From Penicillus capitatus (taxonomy: Eukaryota > Chlorophyta): DNA of 64,000 nt. This document shows positions 22,382-35,770 of this stretch, piece by piece (position 1 is the first letter of the stretch; the number at the start of each line of letters is the position of its first letter). Both the position numbers and the translations under genes were made by a program. The stretch covers positions 1,240,001 through 1,304,000 of the forward strand of contig OZ287697.1 in NCBI GenBank assembly GCA_965649825.1, in the 5' to 3' direction. Under the pieces are notes generated by a model that did not search any database, was not told where the DNA came from, and saw only the letters and a list, made by a program, of their open reading frames with translations.

Positions 22382-25300
22382 ATGCGACGCCGTTTCCTTG
22401 GTTTGCTGCTGACGCTCGTCGCCTTTGGCGCAAGTGCGACCGCGTTCGTCTGCCGGAGGTCTCACCTCCGCCGAGCTTTGGCCGCAGAAACGGCAGAAGA
22501 TGCCTCGACCACTTATGTTTCCACAAAGATTCTTAGCTCAGAACCGTCCGCAGACTCAGAAAGAAAGGCATCTGCACCGCGTAGTGCAAAAGAGTCTGCC
22601 TCGTTCCCGACGAAGCACTCGCAAAGTACAGCTCCGCCCCTCGCGTCTGAGACGCGCGAGACGGCAAAGAAAGAACGCCCATCTGTGGCTGGAAGAGGTC
22701 GGAGTGAGAGCCGTTCTCTGCGCCAGGACGATGGCCGCGACGATAATCTTAAAAGTAAGGAAGGCCCTTTGCTGTCTTCGAGAACACCTGCTTGACGCCG
22801 GCGCTCTTGGTGTTCGCAGGCGTTCCTTGTTCGCTCAGCGAACGAACCATCGGAGAACAACTGAACGTAGAGACAAGAACGTGGCGCATTAGCCCTTCGC
22901 TTCTCACTGACGTCGAAGATGACATCCAAGTCATTGTCGACTGTACGAAGCCCGGCGACGTCCTCTCCTTTAGTCCGAAGCGCAGAATCCGGCCGTCTTC
23001 GCGCATCGTCGTACCGTGGCCGTTGACGTTGACTTCCCCAGTGAGCAGTTCCGAACTCGAGGAAGGCGTGTTCCCCCGTGCCGAAGCAAAGGCAGTCTTC
23101 ACCTGTCCGAACAGAAGAGATGGCGTCTTTTTGGTTAAGTAAGCTTCGAATTCCCCCATCCGCTGTTGTCTGACGTCGATGTCGCCTTTAGTTCGACAGG
23201 TGTCCTTTTCGCCAATCTGATCTTTGAGGGATGCGATTTCGCTGCAGCGAACAGCAATGAAGACGCCATCGTCAGAGTCGTCGTCGACGACTGTGCGTCG
23301 ACTCGTCCAGATGACCAGCTGCGTCTGCACCACGTCGATTTCCGATACAACACACTCGACGAGAACAACGCCATCCGAGTGCCCTTATCATCGTGCTTAA
23401 GTCTGGAACTGTTCGACCTTGGTTTCGAGAACAACAACTGCAGCGGTCCATGCATCGTCTTCCCGTCCAATCAAAGCAGTCGGCTGCGCGACATCAGAGT
23501 CCTGAACATCACGTCGTCGGGCGAAGCTGTCGACACCTCGGCCGTGTTTTGGGGTCCTCCTGGTTCGAAGATTAACGTCACTCGGCTGACAGCGGCCAAC
23601 AACACGATCCAGATCTTCAGCATCGAAGACGGCACACTGGTGCTAAACCACTCGAAGCTGACGAACAACAGCGCGACAGTTGGAAGTCCAGTACACCTGC
23701 GAACGAAGTCCAATGGAACATTTGAAAACGTCAGCTTCGCTGGAAACGGTGCCACTCACAGCGCTGGATCTCTCATGTCGGACGACTCGGCGATCCGCAT
23801 TACAAACTGCGCCTTCGAGGATGGCAATTCCGCCGAATTCGGCGGGTTCGTCGACGCCGAAGAACATTCTAATGTGACCATCAGGGACTCTATCTTTAGT
23901 CGCGGTCAAGCGAAGAATGGAGGATGTCTTCGAGTCCATCTCTCAAATCTCACTCTTCATAACGTGATGCTGCGAGAGTGTCATTCTGTGGTCGACGGAG
24001 CGGCGATGCATTTATCCAATGTGACCGCCAACATCACTACCGCCACGCTGGATTCGAACAGAGCGGGCGACGATGGCGGATGCCTGTATGCAGAGTTCTC
24101 CAATGTTACCGGAGACGACTGGGCCGTGAAGAACAACTCGGCTGGCGATCACGCAGGCGGACTCCGGGTGCGACTCGAGACGAATCTCAGTCTCGCCAAC
24201 TCCGTTTTCCTCGACAACGAGGCAGACAGAGGGGGAGCCGTGTCTCAGGAGCTGGCTTCCGTCGTCAACTTCACAAATGTCTCATTCTCTGGCAACGTTG
24301 CTGCGACCGAGGGCGGTGCGTTCTACATCACCAGTTCGACGACGATCCTCAGCAGCTGCACTTTCAATGACAGCAGAGCTGATGATGGCGGTATCCTGTT
24401 CGCAAGGAAGATGACCACAGTGAACATTTCCTCGTCGATCATGAAGCATGGCACTGCGAGACGCGGGGGATGCCTGCTCGCTCTCGACGGGTCTGTCAAT
24501 GTTCAGAACTCGAAGATTGAGAACTGCACGTCCAAGGAAGACGGCGGGGCCATGCACCTGCGCAACATTACAGCGCACATCTCGAATTCCAGCTTCCTGT
24601 CGAATAGCGCAGAGGACAGTGGCGGAGCCGTCTTCGCCGATGAGAAGACCCATCTCGACGGAGGTGAATGGATAGTGGAAGACAACAGTGCCGGGGACAA
24701 TGGAGGTGGCGTTCTGTTGAAGCAGTCCGCGATCCAAGTGAACGATTCTCTCTTCGGAAACAACTCTGCCGTCTATGGCGGTGCCGTGCATCAGAGCTCT
24801 TCCTCTAATGGAACGTTCTTCAACGCGACGATGATAAACAACACGTGCTCAAGGAATGGAGGCGCCTTCTTCACCGTCGATTCGTCAAGGCTGAATATCT
24901 CTAACTCTAAGTTTCGTGGTGGAAGCGCAGAAGACGACGGCGGGTTCGTTGCAGCCATCTCGAAGAGCTCTGTCGATCTGGAGCACACCAACATGACGAA
25001 TGGAAACGCAACGAATGGAGGAGCCGTTTTCCTCTCCGACAGTCTCTTCAAAGGGGATCATCTCAACGTCACCGAATGTTCCGCCAGTTCAACGGGCGGA
25101 GGATTCTCCTTCGAATCCGTAAACGCGGCAATGCTCACAGTTCAGCTTGATCACTCCATCGTGCAGGACAACACAGCTCGTCTAGGAGGTGAGGATCCGC
25201 AGCCGGTCTCTGATGCATTCGATATGTTTTATCAGGTGGCCTGTATGTAAAAAACAGCAGTGGACCCCTCAACTGTTCGGAGGGCCACTCCGACTGCTTC

Positions 25301-27877
25301 CTCGTCACTATGCTGAACACGACGTTCGTGAACAACAGCGCTGATTATGCAGGAGGCGCCATCTTCACGAGCAGCTCTGTGAACGTTGGTGTCATTTGTG
25401 ACAGTGAGACAGACGATGGCGCTGAGAATTCATCGTTGTTACTGGCAGAAGCCTTCGATCTGACAAAAACCATCTGTCCATGGTGGATAGGCAACACGGC
25501 CGAAACATATGGTCATGTCGTTGCTTCGTTCGCATCACAAGTACAAGTCAACGTGACCGTCAATGAAAGGGGCATCACAGGTTCAGAGGAGGATGGCCCG
25601 TACATATACAGAAGCGGATCGCCCCTCTCCATCAGTCTGGAGATCCGAGATGGTTTTGATCAAGGTCCTGCGGTGGGAAGAAATGGCCGTGTGGTTTCCA
25701 GCACCATCTCATCTCCAAACAGCCTCTTCTCGGGAAATCAGACAATCCTTTTGGGCTCTCCTTCTACGGAACTCAACGTGACTAGATTTGCGAAGCCTGG
25801 AAACTATACCGTTCTCGTCAATTTCGATGAAGACATTCTAAAAGAGGAAGAGATCAATGTCACTGTGCAGAATTGTACGATTGGCGAAGCCTCTTTAAGA
25901 GATGGCACATTTTGCGAGCCCTGCAGCAGTACCAGCTACAATTTTAACACCAGTGCGACGGAATGTGAGCCATGCCCTGCGAATGGTAACTGTGAGAAAA
26001 AGGCAATTGTTCCGAAACAAGGGTACTGGAACAGTTCGCCGTGCTCAGAGCACATCCAGAGATGTCTCACAGAAGAAGCGTGTGATAGTGGCAATCGTCA
26101 GGATGAGTTAGCTGAGCGCACACGAGATCTGCAGACGTGTCAATTCGACAATCAGTACCTTCAAGACTATACAGAGGCGCAGTGCAGAGAGGTGAGCATC
26201 GTGCTTAACTATGGACTGCCTCAAGTGTCGTTTGGTTCTCAGGGGCACGAAGGACCACTCTGCGGATCTTGCAAGAAATCATTTGGTAAATCTCACTCTT
26301 ATCTCTGTGAGAAGTGCCTTTCGGACGTTATTAATGTCGTCCTAGTCGTTCTGTCTTTTTTTGTTCTGTTGGGGTTGTCTAGCATCACCATTAGAAGCAA
26401 CCTCATCTCTGTATTTATATCGCAGCAGCGGCAGCAAACACAAGTTCCTACGTTCTCTGCTGCATCCGCCAGTGCTCGAGCAGTTCCAACTGAGAGGGCG
26501 ATTGAATTAGCAGTCTTGGGGAGTACCACAGATGGAGATCGTACTCATGGGCACTGTCAGGAAGCCGAACGTGCGCAATCTTTTGAAGATACAGAGCTTG
26601 CCAAACTGAAGGCCGACGAGCTTTATAAGGTTTAGCTTTCCCTATTGTCTGTTTTGTTCCTTTCCTTCTTACTGTTTGCTCTGCAGATTACAGTAAACTT
26701 TCTGCAAGTCACAGCCATAGCGATCTCTGCTGACGCGCAGTGGACACCCGAAATGGTCGCATTCTTCCAAGCTGCAGGCGACCAGGAGACATTCTGTTAC
26801 ACAATCTCATGACACGTGGTGTGTTCTGCAGAGTTTATCGGTGCCGTCACATCAGAATCTGTGAATCTATCTGTGGATTGTCTTCCGTCAGACGGAACTC
26901 CTCTGCAGCGCTCCATCGCCGGTACACTCGTGGATGTACTGCAGCCGATCGCAGCCATATTCTTCTTTGCCATTTTCTGGCTGGTGATCAAGATCAGACA
27001 GAACAAGTCATGGACCTACCTGTTGAAGCGGTGTGTTCTCAGTACTCTCTCAGTCTTCTACATCAGCTACATCTCCATCAGCAGGACACTTGTCCAAATC
27101 CTCAACTGCGTTGAAGTCCACGATTCAAATGACGCAACAAAAGTTTACTGGACAGTGGACACTAGTGTCGAGTGCTACAAGGAATCGCATGCCGCGCTGG
27201 CTTATCTGCTGGCGTGGCCATTCCTCGTGATCTTCACATTTGGCTTTCCACTGGCCGTTGCATGCCTGGTCGCCAAAAAGGTTGCGGAAGATTACAAAGA
27301 TGGCTGGATCTACGAAGCCGCCGGTTTCATGTATCAATCCTTCAGAAAGCGATACATCTTCTGGGAGTCTGTGATCATGTTCAGAAAGGCTGTCCTCACC
27401 GTCGTGGTTGTCTTTTCTTACAAACTCGGATTTGACATCCAAGTCGTTATTGCTTCCTTCGTCCTTATTCTATCGCTTTACTTCCAAATGAAGTTCCGTC
27501 CCTATCGCGAAGAGTTCGATTCTCTCAATGACGTCGAGAGCCTCTCCATCTTGATCTCTTCTCTCACATTCGTCTGCAGCATCTTCTTTGGGGTCGATCA
27601 CGTCTCAGATGCGGTTCATATGCTGATCAGTGTTCTTTTGTGCTTCACTAATGTTCTTTTCTTCCTTTACCTTATCACTCTTTATGCGGTTTATTTCACA
27701 GCCGATTACCTGAAAAGTGTGCTGGTCAAAGAAGGCATTATTTCTGAAGAGTCGCACGGCGCCTTTCGGATTCTTGTTATTTATCTGATGGATTACCTGT
27801 TCATCATTGTGAAAAACACCTTGATGCGCTGGGGTCAACCTGTCAGGGCTCGGCGCTATCGTCGGTCCGAAGTCTGA
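22382..27877 (+). CDS. Array gene copy 3: Pmp-like beta-helix / Cys-rich / multi-TM surface protein, intact (1722 aa)
   Basis: Exons: 22382-22754, 22820-23138, 23192-25188, 25236-26191, 26243-26629, 26687-26777, 26832-27877. All phases are kept. The last intron (26778-26831) starts GCGACC and is GC-AG; the 51-bp intron 26192-26242 is a multiple of three without a stop, so its retention would keep the frame. The protein has a signal peptide, basic linker, Asn-rich beta-helix (~230-945), sandwich-like region, Cys-rich stalk (CEPCSSTSYNF, ECEPCPANGNC, GPLCGSCKK) and a membrane module with MKFRPYREEFDSLNDVES. After the helix it has the cassette SSSVNVGVICDSETDDG without KRKR. The stalk from ~1120 on differs from the positional sister copy 6, suggesting a chimera formed by unequal crossing-over. 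Confidence 0.87.
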
Positions 27878-29429
27878 AGTTGCTACATTATGTTTCACAT
27901 GTATTTCTTTGTGGTGGGAATGAAAAAGGAGATCGACGCCCTCCTCTTTTCGTCGCGTCAATGACATCCGATATCAGAAGAGGACTTCGATTGTCGATAA
28001 ACATGAGTTTAAACAGATGTGTTTAATCGTATCTTTGCCGGTGTCAGACGATTCTTTTCGCTGTTCTCCTACTGTGGCAGGTAATCGCCGACACAGATCC
28101 TCGGAGACCATGTATAATTGGTCGTGCTTGCAGCCCCTTTTAGGTTAAACATCAGAGGCGCGACTGTGTTCAGTACAAGACCAACGATCGACAGGCACAG
28201 AGACATAAATGACTAAGGCGAAGAATGAATGAAATGTGTAGGATAGAGTCCTCGGATACCATGGAGGAGCCAATCAATCTGTATGTAGGCCATTAGATGC
28301 ATGACAAACCACGTTTGCGTTTATTTGTTTCTATTTTTGCAAACTTTCATTTGCAGTCCCAGTCTTGCTAACTGAAGAACCATTGTCGGCAAGGAGAGCA
28401 TGCATTCAGACAAACGCGTGAGACGCGAGACCATTCGGCTGCATGAAGTGTTTGCGTAAAACCCTTCACTCGCATATACAGAGTCTTGGCATGGAATGTG
28501 CCTTGTTCACAGCTATGACTCGTTGCTGTAGAGTACTTAAAACCATTAACCAGAAACGCACAGAATTACTGTCGATTCTGCATCGACTTTGAACGGCTTA
28601 GCTGTTCGCCGCGGTCGGAGGTATAGAAATTGTGCTCTGTACTGTACCTTGTCCAAAATCAAATCTATCACTTCGGTCCTCACACGTGCGTGATGTATAT
28701 CTGGTACGAACATTCATGAAACCAAATCATGAAGTTTGTTCGATACTGAAAAAGAGTGGTCTCAAGCTATTCAAAGCATGGACGCAGACGACCGCATATT
28801 TATTTAGGACATGAACCAAGGGCATGGAAGAAGACCCCACCTTCCATGCAGTATTCCACCGTGCAGTTTTCCATACCCGAACTCCATAACTGTTGAACTA
28901 AATGATAAATAACGAGGTGCCTGGAGCACCACGGCCCTAACTGAATCTGATGTTCTCCTTATGGTGCGAGCAAGCTGCATAGGAGAAGGCACTGATCCAC
29001 GAGCGATAGTACTGTGTATCCGGTCAAAAGCGGCAGAATGCGCATAAACATACGAAAGGCATACCTACGGACACATCTCCGTCGGATGCTTTGAGTCGCA
29101 GTCGACCTGCCTCATCTTCAGGCAAGGCATCGGGTTGGATGTAACTCCGAAGCGATAGGCTTTCACGTGTCCTTATACTTGCCGTGGACTACTGTTGATC
29201 ACTGTTTCCTTAAAAAATCTGCTTCCGTTCTCTCGAGGAAGACCGTGGACATGTATATGTGGTGCGAGGCTAAAACGAGTGAACGAGTGCCTTCGGTGCT
29301 GACACTCTAAATGCACAGCCTCAGGACAGATTCGCCGACGTCACGTAAGTGATAAAACAAGGTAGCAAAAAGCACGGTTCTATAATAGCGATAGCAGCGG
29401 TTGCTTTGACACTGTCACCAGGACGCAGC
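27878..29429. other. Spacer between copies 3 and 4, no gene recognised
   Basis: About 1.55 kb. It is a diverged homologue of the spacers at 10926-12144 and 41527-42745, with shared blocks in the same order, including the final GATAGCAGCGGTTGCTTTGA near 29390. Only short open frames occur. I see no RNA gene or mobile element. Confidence 0.6.
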
Positions 29430-29784
29430 CTGTGGACGGCGCGGTCCTTCCCGAGTCAAACTATGATCTGTGGTTGTTCACTGCATGTCAACAAGTGTGG
29501 CTCTGCTCGACCTGAAAAGACGTTCAGGGGTCAGCTCGACGGACAGATGCTGGAAGAGGCACGTTGAGTTGGTTCTCCGTCCCATCGGAAGAACAAGGGG
29601 AAGCACGCGTGCATCATACACACCGACGCGTTGTCGCTGAGTCAGTTGCATAGTTGCTGCATCGGGAAAATTCTCACCTCATCTCCCAGCGATTTCCGTG
29701 CAATAGGTCTCATTCCGTCTATAAAAGCCACACGGAGAGTCTGTAAGCGTCTGCGAGATCCGTCTCGCAGTCCTTTAACGAAGC
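29430..29784 (+). promoter_or_regulatory. Conserved promoter block of array copy 4
   Basis: This is the family block with more changes than in copies 2, 3, 5 and 6. The palindrome has one mismatch (GTGCATCATACAC, 29619-29631). TGAGTCA is kept at 29638-29644 and TATAAAA at 29720-29726. The start codon is at 29785. Confidence 0.6.
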
Positions 29785-32700
29785 ATGCGACGCTGTTTCC
29801 TTGTTTTGCTGTTGACGCTCGTCGTTTTTGCCGCAAGTGCGACCGCGTTCGTCTGTCGGAGGTTTTACCTAAGCCGAGCTTTGGCCGCAGAAACGGCAGA
29901 AGATGCCTCGACAACTTATGTTTCCACAAAGATTCTTAGCTCAGAACCGTCCGCAGTCTCAATAAGAAAGGCATCTGCACCGCCTAGTGCAAAAGAGTCT
30001 GCCTCGTTCCCGACGAAGCACTCGCACAGTACAGCTCCGCCCCTCACGTCCAAGACGCGCGAGACGGCAAAGAAAGAACGCCCATCTGTGGCTGGAAGAG
30101 GTCGGAGCGAGAGCCGTTCTCTGCGCCAGGACGATGGTCGCGACGACAATCTCACAAGTAAGGGCCCTTTGATGTCTCCGAGAGCGCTTTCTTGACGCCA
30201 GCGCTCTTGGCCTTTGCAGGCGTTCCTTGTTTGCTTAGTGAACAAAGAATCAGAGAACAACTGAACGTAGAAACAAGAACGTGGCGCATTAGCCCTTCGC
30301 TTCTCACTGACGTCGAAGATGACATCCAAGTCATTGTCGACTGTACGAAGCCCGGCGACGTCCTCTCCTTCAGTCCGAAGCGCAGAATCCGGCCGTCTTC
30401 GCGCATCGTCATACCATGGCCATTGACGTTGACTGCCCCAGTGAGCAGTCCCGACGTCGAAGAGGGCCTGTTCCCTCGTTCTGACACAAAGGCGATCTTC
30501 ACCTGTCCGAGCGAGAGAGAAGGTGTATTCGTAGTGAAGTGAGCTTCGAGTTTACCCATCCGCCGTTGTCCGATGTCGATGCCGCGTTTAGATCGACGGG
30601 TGTTCTTTTCGCCAATCTGATCTTTGAGGGCTGCGCTATCAGTGCAGCGAACAGCAATGAAGACGCCATCGTCAGAGTCGACGTCGACGACTGTGCATCG
30701 ACTCGTGCAGACGATCAGCTGCGTCTGCACCACGTCGATTTCCGATATAACAGCCTCGCCGAGAACAACGCCATCCGAGTGCACTCACCATCGTGCTTAA
30801 AGCTGGAACTCGTCGACCTTGGTTTCGAAGACAATACCTGCAGCGGTCCATGCATCGTCTTCCCGTCCAATCAAAGCAGTCGGCTGCGCGACATCAGAGT
30901 CCAGAACATCACGTCGTCGGGAAAAGCTGCCGACGCCACGACCGCGTTTCGGGGTCCTCCTGGTTCGAAGATTAGCGTCACTCGGCTGACAGCAGCCAAC
31001 AACACGATCCAGATCTTCAGCATCGAAGACGGCACACTGGTGCTAAACGACTCGAAGCTGACGAACAACAGCGCGAGAGTTGGAAGTCCAATCTATCTGT
31101 CAAAGTCCAATGGAACATTCGAAAACGTCAGCTTCGCTGGAAACGGTGCCACTCACAGCGCCGGATCCCTCATGTCGGACGACTCGGCGATCCACATTAA
31201 TAACTGCACCTTCGAGGAGGGCAATGCCGCCGAATTCGGCGGGTTCGTCGACGCCGAAGAACATTCTCTGGTGACCATCAGAGACTCGAACTTCAGTCGT
31301 GGCCAAGCGAAGGACGGAGGATGTCTTCGAGTACATCTCTCAAAGCTCACTCTTCATAACGTGACGCTGCGAGAGTGTCATTCCGTGGTCGACGGAGCGG
31401 CGATTCGTCTGTCCAATGCGACTGCCAACATCAAAAACACTACGCTGGATTCGAACAGAGCGGGCGACGATGGCGGATGCTTGTATGCAGAGTTCTCCAA
31501 TGTTACCGGAGACGACTGAACCGTGAAGAACAACTCGGCTGGCGATCACGCAGGCGGACTCCGGGTGCGACTCGAGACGAATCTCAGTCTCGCCAACTCC
31601 GTTTTCCTCGACAACGAGGCAGACAGAGGGGGAGCCGTGTCTCAGGAGCTGGCTTCCGTCGTCAACTTCACAAATGTCTCATTCTCTGGCAACGTTGCTG
31701 CGACCGAGGGCGGTGCGTTCTACATCACCAATTCGACGACGATCCTCAGCAACTGCACTTTCAATGACAGCAGAGCTGATGATGGCGGTATCCTGTTCGC
31801 AAGGAAGATGACCACAGTGAACATTTCCTCGTCGATCATGAAGCATGGCACTGCGAGACGCGGGGGGTGCCTGCTCGCTCTCGACGGGTCGGTCAGAGTT
31901 GCGAATTCGACGATGGAGAACTGCACGTCCAAGGAAGACGGCGGGGCCATGCACCTGCGCAACATCGCAGCACACATCTCGAATTCCAGTTTTCTGTCGA
32001 ATAGCGCAGAGGATAGTGGCGGAGCCGTCTTCGCCGATGAGAAGACCATTCTCGAAGGTCGGGAATGGTGCGTGAAAAACAACAGCGCCGGGGGCGACGG
32101 AGGTGGCGTTCTGTTGAAGCAGTCCACGATCCAAGTGAAGGACTCTCTCTTCCGAAACAACTCTGCTCTCCACGGCGGCGCTGTGCATCAGAGCTCTTCC
32201 TCAAATGGAACGTTCTTAAACGCGACGATGGTAAACAACACGTGCTCAAGGAATGGAGGGGCCTTCTTCACCGTCGATTCGTCAAGGCTGAATATCTCTA
32301 ACTCTACGTTTCGTGGTGGAAGCGCAGAAGACGACGGCGTGTTCGTTGCAGCCATCTCGAACAGCTCTGTCGATCTGGAGCATGCCAACATGAAGAATGG
32401 ACACGCAACGAATGGAGGAGCCGTCTTCGCAGTCGACAGTCTCTTCAAAGGAGATCATCTCAACGTCACCGAGTGTTCCGCCAGTTCAACGGGCGGAGGA
32501 TTCTCCTTCGAATCCGTAAACGCGGCAATGCTCACAGTTCAGCTTAATCACTCCATCGTGCAGAACAACACAGCTCGTCTAGGAGGTGAGGATCCGCAGC
32601 CGCTCTCTCATGCGGCCGATGTGTTATTCAGGTGGTCTGTATGTGACAAACAGCAGTGGACACCTCAACTGCTCGGAGGGCAACTCCGACTGCTTCCTCG

Positions 32701-35151
32701 TCACTATGCTGAACACGACTTTCGTGAACAACAGCGCTGCTTATGCAGGAGGAGCGGTGTTCATGGGCTGCACCCAGAATGTGCACATCGATTGCCCTTC
32801 GAAGAATGAGGAGAAGACTGGTGGCGTCCACACAGAAAAGCGAAAGCGTTCTGTAGGTAGCCTCAATTCAACAGACGATGTCTGTGGGACATGGAAGAAG
32901 AACAACGCAAAACAGTATGGTGACGATGTTGCCACGTTCGTTTCCACGATTGTGGCAACGGTGAGACTCAACGGCGAAAACACGACCGTCTCCAATACGA
33001 AGGATCCATGCCGAATCGGACCTTACAGAAGCGGAAGCTCCTTTCCCGTCGCTGTCAGAGCCGTTGACGATTTCGGACAGACTCCGGCGACCGGGAGAGA
33101 TCATCGTCCTGTGGTATCCACAATTTCATCTCCAGACGATCTCTTCGCTGGAGACTACAGCATTCTCATGAATTCTGATCTGGAGTTCAATGTCACTGCT
33201 CACGCACGACCAGGCAACTACAGGATTCTCTTCGGATTCGGCGAAAAAACGCTGAGAGATTTCGAGATCGTGGTGGAGGTGCAGCGATGCAAGATCGGAG
33301 AAGAGTCGTCCGAAGACAAGACGTCCTGCGAGCCCTGCAGTGCCGCCACCTACAACTTTGACTTGGATGATGAAGACTCCGAGTGTCAGCCTTGTCCCGA
33401 CAACGGAAACTGTACCACCAGAATCATCCTGCCCAATCAAGGCTATTGGCATCCGACACCCTGCTCTCCGCACATTCAGAAATGCCTTTCTACAGATGCC
33501 TGTAACAACGTCAGTCGGCAGCATAGACTGTTAGAACTCACAGATGATGTGGAATACTGTGACTTCAATGAAATGTTCATCAAGAACTACACATTAGCTC
33601 AGTGTAGCGAGGTATGTACCTTGCCAGCATGTGGAGGCGAGCTCTATCGCCATGTGTTTTTAGGGATATGTAGGACCGCTCTGCGGTTCATGTGACATCG
33701 GTTACGGAATCGTCCAGTTCGTCTCTTGCGAAGAGTGTTTCTCGGATGCCGTAAATGTACACCTCGTGCTTCTGTCCCTTCTGGTCTTCTTAATCCTGAC
33801 AGCGATCACCGTGAGAGCGAATCTGGGATCCACAATCCGCGATTCGTCGGCTCGTAAGATGATGGTCGAAGTCTTTAAGGCAAGCAATTACCTTCATCGT
33901 TTTGCCTGATGCCAGATTTTTCGTCAGATTGCGGTGAACTATGCCCAAGTGACGGCCGTGGCTGTTTCGATCAACGTCTCCTGGGACCTGAACCTGGTCC
34001 GACTATTCGAAGCTGCCGGTAACGACATGAAACATCGATTACCATCTGACGCACTCAGACGTCTGTGCATTCGTGTAGAGCTCGTCAGTGGAGTCGTCGC
34101 TGATGCCATCGAACGGGCTGTGCACTGTCTTCTTCCCGACGGCGCCATCGTGGAGCGATCCGTTTTTGGCATCCTGATGGACATGGCCGCTGTCAGCCTT
34201 GTCATCCTCATCTCTATTCTTTTCTGGATCATTGTCATGCCGTCCAGTCCTCGAGACTGGACATACCTCGCGAAGAGAGCGTTCCTCAGCGTCGTCGTCG
34301 TTCTTCATTTGGGCTACATCTCGCTGACAAGCACCTTCATCAGCATCCTCAACTGTATCGAAGTCAATGAACTGACGGAGACGATGGAAACGGCCACAAC
34401 ACAATACTGGACTACAGACACCAGCATTCGATGCCACGAGGGATCACATGCGATGCTGGAACGCGTCGTGGGCTGGCCCGGTCTGATCTTGCTCTCTCTG
34501 GGATTTCCCCTCATCACCGCGTGCGTCATCTCTCTGGGCAAACGGACGCACAGGAGCGAAGGATGGATACAAGACCTCTTCGGTTTCATGTATCAATCCT
34601 ACAAGGACAGTCACTGCTACTGGGAGTGTGTCGTCATTGGACGGAAGGCTGTCATTGCTGGTGTTGTCGTTCTTGCCTATCCACTGGGAGCCAGTCTCCA
34701 AGTCATGTTTGCCACCTTCGTCTTCACCGTCGCCCTCTACCTGCAAACAGCCTGTCGACCGTTCAGAGACGATCTCGATCTGCTGAACAACCTGGAAAGT
34801 TACTCCTTGCTCATATCGCTCCTGACGTTCATATCCAGTCTCTGCTTCGATACGGATCGTCTCTCGTCGAGCGCCTGCCTGTCCATCGCTGTGGTAATAT
34901 TGGTACTCAATCTGTTGTTCTTCTTCTTCCTGTTAACAATTCTGCTGAGATCCTTTGCGGACCATCTCAGAGATGTGCTTACGAATCAGAATGTTTCATT
35001 TGATGCCGAAGCAAGTCGACTGCGTGTGTTGGCAATCTATCTTGTGGTTCATCTGCCAGAATCTTTACGCAATGCGATTCGCATGTGGGCCAGTCGTCTT
35101 GCTGCACTCTATCGCAAACTTGAAAATGAAAACTACGAAACGAGGCCTTGA
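29785..35151 (+). pseudogene. Array gene copy 4: Pmp-like multi-TM surface protein with one nonsense codon (1681 codons)
   Basis: Exons: 29785-30157, 30220-30538, 30592-32585, 32632-33611, 33664-33879, 33928-34018, 34079-35151. Every junction keeps frame, and the 33880-33927 intron is GC-AG (AAG|GCAAGC). The only lesion is TGA at 31517-31519 (codon 540) where the other copies read TGG (GDDW). It could be a very recent inactivation, a sequencing error or readthrough. The beta-helix half and the KRKR cassette match copy 2 closely, but the sandwich and stalk (ATVRLNGENTTVSN, GYWHPTPCSPHIQKC) and exons 5-7 are a distinct type shared with copy 1. Exon 5 is shorter, 216 against 381 bp. The membrane module has TACRPFRDDLDLLNNLESYS. 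The 60-bp last intron is open in frame. Confidence 0.75.
31517..31519 (+). other. In-frame TGA in exon 3 of copy 4
   Basis: Copies 2, 3, 5 and 6 have TGG (Trp) at the equivalent position (for example 14236-14238). The reading frame is intact for about 980 bases before and about 1070 bases after it within the exon. Confidence 0.85.
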
Positions 35152-35259
35152 GCCTTTGCAGCTTTTGCATTCTTCCTTGACATGTCTGAACCCTCTTACT
35201 TAATCACACTGTTTTCTCGGGTCACACAAAAGCAGTTCGTTCACTGAAACAATGACCAT

Positions 35260-35770
35260 TATCGTTTCTTGCCATTATGTGACGATGCCGGAATGGAAGG
35301 CCGTCCTCGCAGTCGTTTTCGTCTTTTCTTACGAAATGGGTTCTGCCTCCATGCTGTTCTTACGTCATCCGTCCTAATCGCAACCCGTCATCACTTCCAG
35401 ACAGAATTGTCCCTACAGCGAGGAGTTTGATTCCATCAGTAATGTAGACAGCCTTTCCATTCTGCTTTCATTACTCTCTTTCGTCTGCGACATCCTCTTT
35501 GGGGATGATCACGCACCACCTGAGATCCGTGTGCTAGTCATTGTTTTCCTGCTCTGTATAAACACTATCTTTCTGTCTTTTTGGCCTGTCTTGTTTCCTT
35601 TGTAGTGGATCTGGAAACGGTGCGTCGGGGAAAGAATTCATTCTTCGCCGACACATGCACATTTCGCATTCTCTGCGTGTATTTTTAATGCTTCTGTATT
35701 GATGTGAAAGATGCTTTAGTGCGATGGATCTATCATGGCAGATCTCGTCGCTCTGTATACTCCAAAATTT
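35260..35770 (+). pseudogene. Relic of array-gene exon 7, duplicate of 4660-5170
   Basis: Nearly identical to the relic at 4660-5170 with scattered substitutions and a 1-base deletion near 35580. It keeps the degraded LAVV-FSYEMG and EEFDSISNVDSLSILL traces and the family 3' end. Its position 110 bp after the copy 4 stop repeats the arrangement at copy 1, as expected for segmental duplication. Confidence 0.75.

Larger units (their letters stand above)
3010..22400. repeat. Segmental duplication, left copy (minimal collinear extent)
   Basis: From copy 1 exon 5 through both relics, the LINE, copy 2, the spacer and the start of copy 3, this stretch repeats at 33615-53030 with an offset of about 30.6 kb and few differences in non-genic DNA. 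Examples are the identical LINE with target-site duplication and the near-identical 5171-7509 spacer. The repeat probably extends further right into the copy 3 beta-helix; its left partner region is replaced by the retroelement or lies outside the window. Confidence 0.9.
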
